DNA from: Kiritimatiellia bacterium
GTDB lineage: Bacteria > Verrucomicrobiota > Kiritimatiellia > RFP12 > UBA1067
Reading direction: 5' to 3'
DNA: 6,141 nucleotides
NCBI GenBank assembly: GCA_017999015.1
Contig: JAGOBZ010000200.1
Span: forward strand, 1-6,141
Shown here piece after piece: positions 1 to 6,108 of the stretch. Each line of letters starts with the position of its first letter. Within the stretch, counting starts at the first letter, position 1. Below the pieces are notes generated by a model that was not told where the DNA came from, made no database searches, and saw only the letters and a program-made list of their open reading frames with translations. Position numbers and translations under genes: made by a program.

Positions 1-185
1 CGGCGCGCGTCCGGCCGGTCCACCATGCCGATTTTACGCGCCGCCTCGCGCAGCAGCGGCGTCAGCAGCAGCGCGATCGCCAGCGCGCCGCAAAAGGCCG
101 CCGCATACTTGGCGCCATCCGTCGCGACGCGCACGATCACGCCCTCCGACACCCTGACCCAATCTGTGACCCAGTTGACCGTCAT
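1..185 (-). CDS. WecA/TagO/MraY-type undecaprenyl-phosphate sugar-1-phosphate transferase, N-terminal part (runs off window)
   Basis: Only the first 61 codons are in the window; the gene continues past position 1. The translation starts MTVNWVTDWVRV, has a hydrophobic helix at about residues 26-45 (rich in Ala and Leu), and then reads LTPLLREAARKIGMVDRPDAR. The 'TPLLRxxARKxGxVDRPDxR' segment after the first membrane helix is a family signature of the WecA/TagO/MraY glycosyl-phosphate transferases. These integral inner-membrane enzymes move a sugar-1-phosphate from a UDP-sugar to undecaprenyl phosphate, the first step of lipid-linked O-antigen, teichoic-acid or exopolysaccharide synthesis. The ATG at 185 is chosen because it overlaps the stop of the preceding exosortase gene as ATGA and has AAGGA at 196-192, six bases upstream. 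The 25 residues before the helix are slightly long for the family, so a later start is possible. The sugar specificity and the catalytic loops lie outside the window. Confidence 0.82.
   Translation of the reverse strand, partial: MTVNWVTDWVRVSEGVIVRVATDGAKYAAAFCGALAIALLLTPLLREAARKIGMVDRPDAR
182..185 (-). promoter_or_regulatory. ATGA start/stop overlap, exosortase to WecA-like transferase
   Basis: The ATG of the transferase (185-183) overlaps the TGA of the exosortase-EpsI gene (184-182). This is the second coupled junction in the operon and the main reason for placing the transferase start here. Confidence 0.85.
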
Positions 186-1978
186 TCGTTATCCTTGACC
201 CGCCCGAGCACGACCTTGGGGTAGAGCTCGGATAAAAACGTTTCGAACCGCTCGATACCCTCCGGCGAATCGAGCCCGGACGACACATTCACCGCGATCA
301 TGACCCAGCGGTTGATCCGGTTGTGGATCGAGCGGTCCCACACGTCCATCAGGATACGCTCGGTGTGCGAACAGCACACGCGGTCATGACTCAGAAACCA
401 GTACACCAGGCTCATGCGCGCTCCGCCCGGCCTTTGCGCATTGATCCGGCGCACCTGCAAGCTGCGTCCGTCGGCCAACGCAAGCGGCACGCGCGCCGCG
501 TCCAGCATCGCGAAGCCCTGCGCCGGCAGACACAATTCCGCGCGATGGATACTGTTGCGCTGCCGTCCGCCCACCACCACGCTCACCGCATACACCAGTC
601 CGTCCGCAGACCGGTAATTCCGCTTGACGATCACCGTGTCCTTGGGCAGGTCGCTCCATTCACCCAACGAAACCGCCGCCATCCTGCCGCCGCACTCGGG
701 ACAGACAAACCCCTCCGGCCCGCGCGTCAGCTCCGGCTCCTCCGCCATCGCCAAGCATTGCGGATTGTGGCAGAACCACGGCACCTCCCCCGCAAACTCG
801 CCCACCCGCGCCGGCAACTCCGACGCCACGCATGAGGAGGTATCAAACACCGGCGGCGGCAGCGTCAGCCTCGCCGCAAACACGGCCAGCACCGCCACCC
901 CCACACACACCACGATCCCCATCCCCGAACTTGAGCGTTCAGCGTTGAGCGTTGTTCGTTCAGCGTTCCCCTTTCCCACTCCTCCCTCTTCCTCAACTCC
1001 TAAATCCTCACTCCTAAATCCTAAATCTTCCGTAACTCCTCCTTCTTCCTTCCTCCTTCCTCCTTCTTCATTCCCCCTTCCTCCTTCTTCATTCCCCCTT
1101 CCTCCTTCTTCCTTCCCCCTTCCTCCTTCTTCCTTCCTCCTTCTTCCCTTCATCCACTCCCCCGCCTGCACCATCAGCAGCACGCCCACCAGAAACACCA
1201 CATACCCAGAGTAGTCATGATAGTACCCGGTGGCCGCCTGCTGCCCGAACCACGCGGCCACCACGCAGATCGACATGATGCGCACCATGTTGCCGATCAC
1301 CGCGATCGGCAGCGAGCAGGCGAAGAGCAGCCACTTGCGCCACGTCCCCCGCTGCGTGAAATAGGCATACGCCGCCGTCAGCGCCATCATCGCGAACAGC
1401 GAGCGGATGCCGCTGCACGGATCCGCCACGTCCACATTGAACTCGGAGCCCGGCACCCGCGAATAGAGCGCCGTGCCCGACCGCTCGACCGCCAGTCCCA
1501 CGCCGTTCAGCAGCCCGGTCGCGAAGGCAGTCGAGAGGATGCGCAGGTGGATCGTGAAAAAATCGATGAAAGACGACACCGGGATCGTGAAGCACAGGAA
1601 CGCCGCCGGGAAGCGCATCAACCGCTCCACGCCGCGCCCCCAGAAGGCATACGGCAGCGCCCACACCAGGCCGATGAACGACACCTGCTCCAGGCGCGAC
1701 TGCCCGCCGCGCCCGCCGAACCAGGCGATCACCAGAAACAGCGCCGTCCACGCCGCGCCCGCCGCGCTCGGCGCGCCCGCCGCAGCCCGCAGCGCGCCGC
1801 GCTGCCGCCACAGCACCGCCAGACTGACGAACGGCACCACCCAGCCATGCGACATGTCCTCGATCGGCGACGCGAACATCACCATCGTGAAGTCGAACAT
1901 GTAGCGATAGTTGAACGCCGCCGCCACCGCGATCAGCGCCAGCGCCGCCAGCCGCACCCAGTCGCCTCGCCTCGTCAC
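182..1978 (-). CDS. Exosortase fused to EpsI (DUF3485) domain, with repeat-built linker
   Basis: A 598-residue inner-membrane protein. Residues 1-275 are an exosortase with about eight hydrophobic segments. The three family catalytic motifs are present: Cys188 in DPCSGIRSL, Arg233 in GNMVRI and His254 in YYHDYSGY. Exosortases cut PEP-CTERM-type C-terminal tails and sort the proteins to the envelope or exopolysaccharide. Residues 276-352 are a hydrophilic linker encoded by three short-repeat arrays. Residues 354-370 form another membrane helix, followed by an EpsI-type domain with SIHRAELCLPAQGF (476-489) and a C-terminal NRW motif (555-557). An insert at about 402-436 has CX4C (403, 408) and CX2C (426, 429), resembling a zinc ribbon. 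The start is GTG at 1978: it overlaps the stop of the upstream gene as GTGA and has GGAGAGGGG just before it. An in-frame ATG at 2098 would add 40 Gly/Arg-rich residues inside the upstream gene and is rejected. Substrates are not encoded here. Confidence 0.93.
   Translation of the reverse strand: MTRRGDWVRLAALALIAVAAAFNYRYMFDFTMVMFASPIEDMSHGWVVPFVSLAVLWRQRGALRAAAGAPSAAGAAWTALFLVIAWFGGRGGQSRLEQVSFIGLVWALPYAFWGRGVERLMRFPAAFLCFTIPVSSFIDFFTIHLRILSTAFATGLLNGVGLAVERSGTALYSRVPGSEFNVDVADPCSGIRSLFAMMALTAAYAYFTQRGTWRKWLLFACSLPIAVIGNMVRIMSICVVAAWFGQQAATGYYHDYSGYVVFLVGVLLMVQAGEWMKGRRRKEEGGRGKEEGGRGNEEGGRGNEEGGRRKEEGGVTEDLGFRSEDLGVEEEGGVGKGNAERTTLNAERSSSGMGIVVCVGVAVLAVFAARLTLPPPVFDTSSCVASELPARVGEFAGEVPWFCHNPQCLAMAEEPELTRGPEGFVCPECGGRMAAVSLGEWSDLPKDTVIVKRNYRSADGLVYAVSVVVGGRQRNSIHRAELCLPAQGFAMLDAARVPLALADGRSLQVRRINAQRPGGARMSLVYWFLSHDRVCCSHTERILMDVWDRSIHNRINRWVMIAVNVSSGLDSPEGIERFETFLSELYPKVVLGRVKDNE
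192..196 (-). promoter_or_regulatory. Ribosome binding site (AAGGA) for the WecA-like transferase
   Basis: AAGGA on the coding strand is separated by six bases (TAACGA) from the ATG at 185. It lies within the last codons of the exosortase-EpsI gene. Confidence 0.75.
933..967 (-). repeat. Heptanucleotide array, consensus AACGCTS (coding strand), in the exosortase linker
   Basis: Five consecutive 7-nt units on the minus strand: AACGCTG (967-961), AACGAAC (960-954), AACGCTC (953-947), AACGCTG (946-940) and AACGCTC (939-933). In frame they encode NAERTTLNAER, just before the membrane helix that opens the EpsI half. The period matches the neighbouring GATTTAG array but the sequence is unrelated to it. 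The 25 nt between the two arrays (992-968) are purine-rich and not clearly periodic. Confidence 0.9.
993..1027 (-). repeat. Heptanucleotide array, consensus GATTTAG (coding strand), in the exosortase linker
   Basis: Five consecutive 7-nt units read on the minus strand from 1027 to 993. Three are exactly GATTTAG (1027-1021, 1020-1014, 1006-1000) and two are diverged (GAGTGAG at 1013-1007, GAGTTGA at 999-993). The array is open in the gene's frame and encodes EDLGFRSEDLGV. Because 7 is not a multiple of 3, gain or loss of a single unit would shift the frame before the EpsI domain. The AT-rich unit is unlike the GC-rich coding DNA around it. Confidence 0.9.
1037..1150 (-). repeat. 21-nt tandem array (purine-rich on the coding strand) in the exosortase linker
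   Basis: The plus-strand motif TCCTTCTT recurs at 1040, 1061, 1082, 1103 and 1124, exactly 21 nt apart, and again at 1138, 14 nt on. The coding strand is therefore a purine tract of about 116 nt (1036-1151), broken only by the two T residues opposite A1070 and A1091. It contains seven copies of AAGGAGG (plus-strand CCTCCTT at 1038, 1052, 1059, 1080, 1101, 1122 and 1136). In frame it encodes five heptapeptides of the type (R/G)(K/N)EEGG(R/V), residues 281-315 of the exosortase-EpsI protein. The 21-nt period keeps the frame whatever the copy number. Confidence 0.95.
1975..1978 (-). promoter_or_regulatory. GTGA stop/start overlap, dehydratase to exosortase
   Basis: The TGA of the dehydratase (1977-1975) and the GTG of the exosortase (1978-1976) share a GTGA tetramer. 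Such four-base overlaps usually mean translational coupling, and this one fixes the exosortase start. Confidence 0.85.
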
Positions 1979-3882
1979 GCGCACCCCTCTCCGGCGGCCG
2001 CCCCGCCATCGTCCTTCACACCGGCCGCCGCCCACTCGCGCAACGCCGCGCGCACCTCCGCCGCCGCCGCGCCGTCCCGCTCCGCCAACTGACGGCACGC
2101 CGCCAGCATCGCCGCCGTCGCGCCGCTCTCCGCCGCCGTATCCTTGCTCACGAAAATCCGCGCGTGCCCGGTCTTATACGCCGACCGCTCGCTCACGTCC
2201 AGCTCTTCAAACAGCTTCTCGCCCGGCCGGATGCCGGTAAAGACGATCGGCACATCCTCGTGCGGACGCAGCCCGGAGAGCGCGATCATCTCCTCCGCCA
2301 GCTCGACGATCTTCACCGGCTCGCCCATGTCGAGCACAAAGATCTCGCCGCCCTGCGCCAGCGCCGCCGCCTGCAAGACCAGCGCGACCGCTTCAGAGAT
2401 CGTCATGAAATAGCGCTGCATCTCCGGATGCGTCACCGTCACCGCCTCGCCGCGGCGGATCTGCTCGCGGAAGAGCGGCACGACCGACCCCGAGGAGTCC
2501 AGCACATTGCCGAACCGCACTGCGGAGAATCGCGTGACCCCGCGCGCGTTCAACGCCTGCAGCGCGCGCTCCGCGAGCCGCTTGCTCACTCCCATCACCG
2601 AAACCGGACGCACCGCCTTGTCTGTCGAAATGAACACAAAACGCTCCGCGCCGCACGCCACCGCCAGCTCGCCCAGCGCGCGCGTCGCCAGCACGTTGTT
2701 CTTCACCGCCTCGACCGGATTCTGCTCCATCAGCGGCACATGCTTGTGCGCTGCGGCATGCACCACAATTTGCGGCGCGTGCGCGCGGAAGATCGCCTCC
2801 ATGCGCGCGCGGTCGCCGACATCCGCCAGCAGCGCCGTCACCGGCGTCTCGGCCCCGCTCTTGCGGATCTCGCGCTCGATCTCATACAGCGCGTTCTCGG
2901 ACCGCTCCACCAGCACCAGGCTCGACGGCCCGGTGCGCAGGATCTGCCGCGTCAGCTCGCTGCCGATCGACCCCCCCGCACCGGTCACCAGCACCCGCTT
3001 CTGCCCCAGCAGCTCCACCACCGCGCGGCTGTCGAGCGACGTCTCCTCGCGCCCCAGCAGATCGGTGACATCCACGTTGCGGATCTTTGAGGCGGTCAGA
3101 CTTCCGTCGATCAACTCGTAGTAGCCCGGCACGATGCGCGCCGGCACATGCGCCCGCTCGCACAGCCGCACCACGCGCCGGATCACGTCGCGCGGCACCC
3201 GCGCCATCGCGACGATCACCTCGTCCACCGCATGCCGTCGCGCCAGCGCGGGCAGTTCATCGATCCGCCCCAGCACGGCAAACCCCTGAATGCGCGCATG
3301 GCGCTTGGCCGGATCATCGTCCAGAAATCCGACCACCGCCAGCCGCCGCGCCCCCTGCCGCCGCAGCTCGCGCGCCACCAGATCGCCGGCCGAGCCCGCG
3401 CCCACCAGCAGCACGCGCCGCGCGCGGCCGTTCAGGGCACCGCCGCGGGCCAGCGAGGCTCCTTCGGCCATCAGGCGGCCCAGCATCCTTACCCCGATCA
3501 GGCCGCCCGTCACCAGAAAACCGTTGAAGAAGGTGATGCTGTAGGGCGGACGCAACCCCATCTGGTGCGGCAGCGCCACCCGCAGCGCCAACAGCGCGAC
3601 CGTCGAGACGCCGATCGCCCCCACAAACCGCGGCACATCGCCGGCGCTCACGTACCGCCACAGCAGCCGGTTGCAGCCGAACAGCTCCAGCGCGACGCAC
3701 TGCACCGCCCAGACCGTCACAAACGACACCGCCACCTGATCCCAGCCCCACCACGGCTCCTGAAACTCAAAGCGCAGCAGAAACGCCGTCAGATACGCCA
3801 GGGCCATCACAGCGGTATCCGCCGCGTAGACGCCCAGCCTGCCGCCCCAGACGCCCAACCACTCTTTCCAATTGCAGACCAT
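1975..3882 (-). CDS. Membrane-anchored nucleotide-sugar 4,6-dehydratase, CapD/FlaA1/WbpM family
   Basis: A 635-residue polysaccharide biosynthesis protein. Four hydrophobic segments lie at about residues 17-37, 49-69, 86-104 and 114-132. A first Rossmann (CoA-binding-like) domain carries LLVGAGSAGD (158-167). The catalytic short-chain dehydrogenase domain starts at about 295 with the NAD-binding loop GAGGSIG (301-307). ISTDKAVRPVSVMGVSK (418-434) supplies Ser419, Met430 and Lys434, the Ser-Met-Lys triad of the long WbpM-type enzymes instead of the usual Ser-Tyr-Lys. RPGEKLFEEL (552-561) is another family hallmark. The family makes UDP-4-keto-6-deoxy sugars from UDP-GlcNAc for capsule, O-antigen or exopolysaccharide; the exact substrate here is inferred. 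The ATG at 3882 places the first helix where the family has it but has no Shine-Dalgarno sequence. It is the first gene of a coupled unit, overlapping the exosortase by four bases. The last 55 residues are Ala-rich and poorly conserved in appearance. Confidence 0.94.
   Translation of the reverse strand: MVCNWKEWLGVWGGRLGVYAADTAVMALAYLTAFLLRFEFQEPWWGWDQVAVSFVTVWAVQCVALELFGCNRLLWRYVSAGDVPRFVGAIGVSTVALLALRVALPHQMGLRPPYSITFFNGFLVTGGLIGVRMLGRLMAEGASLARGGALNGRARRVLLVGAGSAGDLVARELRRQGARRLAVVGFLDDDPAKRHARIQGFAVLGRIDELPALARRHAVDEVIVAMARVPRDVIRRVVRLCERAHVPARIVPGYYELIDGSLTASKIRNVDVTDLLGREETSLDSRAVVELLGQKRVLVTGAGGSIGSELTRQILRTGPSSLVLVERSENALYEIEREIRKSGAETPVTALLADVGDRARMEAIFRAHAPQIVVHAAAHKHVPLMEQNPVEAVKNNVLATRALGELAVACGAERFVFISTDKAVRPVSVMGVSKRLAERALQALNARGVTRFSAVRFGNVLDSSGSVVPLFREQIRRGEAVTVTHPEMQRYFMTISEAVALVLQAAALAQGGEIFVLDMGEPVKIVELAEEMIALSGLRPHEDVPIVFTGIRPGEKLFEELDVSERSAYKTGHARIFVSKDTAAESGATAAMLAACRQLAERDGAAAAEVRAALREWAAAGVKDDGGAAAGEGCA
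1984..1992 (-). promoter_or_regulatory. Ribosome binding site for the exosortase GTG start
   Basis: The coding strand reads GGAGAGGGG followed by the five bases TGCGC and then the GTG at 1978. It is a purine-rich Shine-Dalgarno-like stretch lying inside the end of the dehydratase gene, and it supports GTG 1978 over the upstream ATG at 2098. Confidence 0.7.
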
Positions 3883-3939
3883 AAAGTGTGTGATATTTAA
3901 GCAGATCTGCCCGCTTGCGAACAGCCTTGATTACCATCC
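3883..3939 (-). promoter_or_regulatory. 57-nt gap with possible weak promoter for the dehydratase-exosortase-transferase unit
   Basis: This gap lies between the TAA of the GH172-like gene (3942-3940) and the ATG at 3882. On the coding strand TTCGCA (3921-3916) and TTAAAT (3900-3895) are 15 nt apart; each matches 4 of 6 bases of the sigma-70 boxes, with a short spacer. A transcript from it would have a leader of only about a dozen bases, consistent with the missing Shine-Dalgarno sequence. No hairpin plus T-run terminator is seen, so readthrough from the upstream gene is equally possible. Confidence 0.22.
3901..3910. repeat. Perfect 10-bp palindrome GCAGATCTGC upstream of the dehydratase
   Basis: The site reads identically on both strands and sits in the only true intergenic gap of the window, 19-28 bases before the dehydratase ATG. 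It could be an operator half-structure, or it could be chance. As an RNA hairpin it would have no loop, so a terminator role is unlikely. Confidence 0.45.
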
Positions 3940-6108
3940 TTAAGGTTCGCTCAGCCGCACCCGCATGAATCGGCTTCCCGCCACGCCGACAGGCAGCGCT
4001 TCCACCACTCGCGACTGCACACGCACTGTCACGCCGTCATCATCGTCCGGCTCCCCCAGCGCCGTCACCAAGGGCCCGAATGCGTCGGAGGATGCCCACT
4101 CGGCCGCCCAGCCCAGCCTGTCGCAGACCTGCACCTGCATCCGCACGCCGTCCACCAGCGTGTTAACGCCATCCTCGCCGACCGCCGGCAGTCCTGACGT
4201 CGGCTTGCGGCGGCGATAGGCGATCACCGGCACCGTCCCCTCCGCCGTCCGCAGCACATGCGGGGCGGGCCAGCGTGCCACGCCATCGGCCAGCCAAGGA
4301 TCCCCGCCGAACGCATACTCGGCCAGATTGAACAAACCGTCTTCGTCCGGATCTTCATACGGCCCGTTGACCGGCACGCTGCAGCTCGCCTGCATCTCGT
4401 CTTCGTACACCGACCCGACGCGCACGCCGTCGACGCCCACCGCCAACCATTCCGGATCGAGTCCCGCTTCAGCGCCGGCCGCCACGATCCGCAGTGCATT
4501 GAGCCCAGCTTCAAGCACCTGCGCCCCCAGCCCCGTACGGACCACCTCGTTCGACGTGCGGCACAGCGAAACCCCCTGCGCCACGGCAGCACCGTTCAAG
4601 AACACGTCGCACGTCGCACCGTTCGTGCCGCCCACCCACTCCAGCGCGAGCGTCACGTGCCGCTTCTCAGCCGAATCAAACTGAAACACGGCCTCGCCGC
4701 CCACAGGCGCCGGCTGCCACAACAGATACTGCCCGCCGCTCGCAAAGGCCGAGGCCGTCACGCTCACCGCTCCGCTGGAAACCGTCCACCCCGGCGCTTC
4801 AGCCTCCCAACGCTGCCGTAACGCCGGCATCAGCCGCGACACATGATACGGCCCCCGATTTTCCAAGCAATCAAAGGCGAAACTTCCTGCCTGCGTGCCG
4901 TCCGGGAAATCCAGCACGTCAATCGAAAATGTGTTGGAGCCTTCCGTTAATTTATGCGTTCCAAGCGCAACAACCACCGGCCTCACACGTTCGGAATAGA
5001 GCGCCGCGTCTGCCGCAGGCACGCCGTTGACGCTCACGCGCACCGTGCCGCCGGCCGGACCGGACAGCATGCGCACGGTCAACGCGCAAGCGCCGTCAAA
5101 CGCCGACTGCACGTCCAGTTCCAGCCGGTCGCCCGTTTGCGCCTCCTCCCATCGCACGACATTCTCTTCGCTGCACCCGAGCCCGTTGCTCGTCACGCAC
5201 GCGAGCGCCCCGCCGCTGTTCAGCAGCACCCCCATGTCCTCCGCGTTTCGCCTGAAGCCGATCGGACAGAACGCCGGGGCCGCCTCCACACGCGAAGTCT
5301 CTCGCGGCACCGGCAACTGCGACATCGCAAGCGGGTCGGGCGTGCTGCACACCCCGCCGGGCCTCGCGTACCAGAACACCGCCGGCGCGAACCGGTGGCA
5401 TCCCGTACGCTGCGATAGCAGCTCCATGTCAAACCGGAGTCCGGTCCGGTACGGCAGATCGTCAAGCAGCCGCATCCGCGTGTTGACAGTGTGCCCGCCC
5501 CGGGAGTTCCCCGCACCGATCGGCTGCGCGATGAACGGCGTGTTAAAGACCTCCGGCCGGCACCAGGCATACCCGTAATAATCTTCCGTGCCGGTTCCGA
5601 TATGCGACGGGAAGGGCTCGCCGTCCACATAGATCTTTTCGTCTCCTTCACCCCACCAATTGTTATACGGATGCGGCACAGACGGCGCGTCATTGAAGAT
5701 CGCCAACGAATCGCCCACAAGTCGACCGCTCCCGACGAGCGTGACAAAGTTCAAATCCTCGCCCTTCCACGAGACACTGTCTTCAAAGGGATACTCGCGC
5801 CACGCCGCGTGGAAATGCAGGCTGCGCTCGTCCCAGACATAAGTGCCCGCCCAAATCTCGCACGACTCGATCTCGACCGGCTGCTGGCCGTGATTGACAA
5901 TCCGCACCGTCGCGCTCCGCGCGTAGGGTATCACCCAATAGGCCTCCATCACGCCTTGCGTCGTCACCTCGGTCATCCATGTGCATCCGTTCGTCACGGT
6001 GCACCCCGTACAGAAAAAATCGGCTCTTCGGCGAAACGCGGAAAAGTTGCCTGAAAACCAGGCGTACGGAAGCGAACCGGACGCTTGATTTTCAGGCGTG
6101 AAACGCAT
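3940..6108 (-). CDS. DUF2961 / GH172-type glycoside hydrolase with C-terminal beta-sandwich modules; N-terminus appears missing
   Basis: 722 residues. The DUF2961 core covers about 20-250, including AYWVIPYARSATVRI (56-70), VWDERSLHFHAAW (91-103), WWGEGDEKIYVDGE (151-164) and GTGTEDYYGYAW (171-182). Glu154 and Glu175 are 21 residues apart, the same spacing as the two catalytic glutamates recalled for the characterised bifidobacterial GH172 enzyme (Glu270, Glu291). GH172 enzymes act on fructofuranosides and arabinofuranosides; the substrate here is unknown. Residues about 310-420 and 432-565 (starting WEAEAPGW) look like two beta-sandwich, possibly carbohydrate-binding, modules. Residues 586-604 are a DxDxDG loop with NLAEYAFGGDP, followed by a domain ending RFMRVRL, a tail common in secreted PVC proteins. 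There is no PEP-CTERM tail. Oddities: no signal peptide, no Shine-Dalgarno, an in-frame TGA at 6123-6121, and about 115 residues too few before the active site. It may be a frameshifted or truncated gene whose true start lies beyond 6141. It precedes the dehydratase by 57 nt. Confidence 0.85.
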   Translation of the reverse strand: MRFTPENQASGSLPYAWFSGNFSAFRRRADFFCTGCTVTNGCTWMTEVTTQGVMEAYWVIPYARSATVRIVNHGQQPVEIESCEIWAGTYVWDERSLHFHAAWREYPFEDSVSWKGEDLNFVTLVGSGRLVGDSLAIFNDAPSVPHPYNNWWGEGDEKIYVDGEPFPSHIGTGTEDYYGYAWCRPEVFNTPFIAQPIGAGNSRGGHTVNTRMRLLDDLPYRTGLRFDMELLSQRTGCHRFAPAVFWYARPGGVCSTPDPLAMSQLPVPRETSRVEAAPAFCPIGFRRNAEDMGVLLNSGGALACVTSNGLGCSEENVVRWEEAQTGDRLELDVQSAFDGACALTVRMLSGPAGGTVRVSVNGVPAADAALYSERVRPVVVALGTHKLTEGSNTFSIDVLDFPDGTQAGSFAFDCLENRGPYHVSRLMPALRQRWEAEAPGWTVSSGAVSVTASAFASGGQYLLWQPAPVGGEAVFQFDSAEKRHVTLALEWVGGTNGATCDVFLNGAAVAQGVSLCRTSNEVVRTGLGAQVLEAGLNALRIVAAGAEAGLDPEWLAVGVDGVRVGSVYEDEMQASCSVPVNGPYEDPDEDGLFNLAEYAFGGDPWLADGVARWPAPHVLRTAEGTVPVIAYRRRKPTSGLPAVGEDGVNTLVDGVRMQVQVCDRLGWAAEWASSDAFGPLVTALGEPDDDDGVTVRVQSRVVEALPVGVAGSRFMRVRLSEP

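Noticed and set aside
34..288. 84-codon minus-strand frame across the exosortase-transferase junction
   Set aside because: It is out of frame with both real genes and Arg/Gly-rich. The start of the transferase is convincingly in another frame from 185.
933..1150. CRISPR array or minisatellite of mobile origin
   Set aside because: Units are 7-21 nt with no unique spacers, no inverted repeats and no target-site duplications visible. It is a tandem simple repeat and is coding.
624..1214. Plus-strand frame with repeated PPSSFPL-type peptides, looking like a repeat protein
   Set aside because: The repeats are only the reverse reading of the 21-nt array in the exosortase linker; the flanking parts match no family.
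1741..1800. GC-rich inverted-repeat-like stretch that could be a hairpin
   Set aside because: It encodes an Ala-rich cytoplasmic loop of the exosortase, and the apparent symmetry follows from repeated GCG/CGC codons. There is no T-run or conserved stem.
1217..2092. Long plus-strand open frame (291 codons) opposite the exosortase
   Set aside because: Antisense shadow with His/Arg/Ala-rich composition and no family signature; the exosortase catalytic motifs lie on the other strand.
1979..2098. In-frame N-terminal extension of the exosortase to an ATG at 2098
   Set aside because: The extra 40 residues are Gly/Arg-rich frame shadow inside the end of the dehydratase gene, with no membrane or family resemblance. 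GTG 1978 has both the GTGA overlap and a ribosome binding site.
2971..2977. Run of seven G on the coding strand as a slippage switch in the dehydratase
   Set aside because: The run encodes the glycine pair of the NAD-binding loop GAGGSIG, so codon use in GC-rich DNA explains it. Seven bases alone is weak evidence for phase variation.
2164..3090. Long plus-strand open frame (308 codons) opposite the dehydratase
   Set aside because: It is rich in Arg, His, Gln and Pro, as expected of the antisense frame of a GC-rich gene, and has no recognisable domain. The minus strand carries an unmistakable family protein over the same bases.
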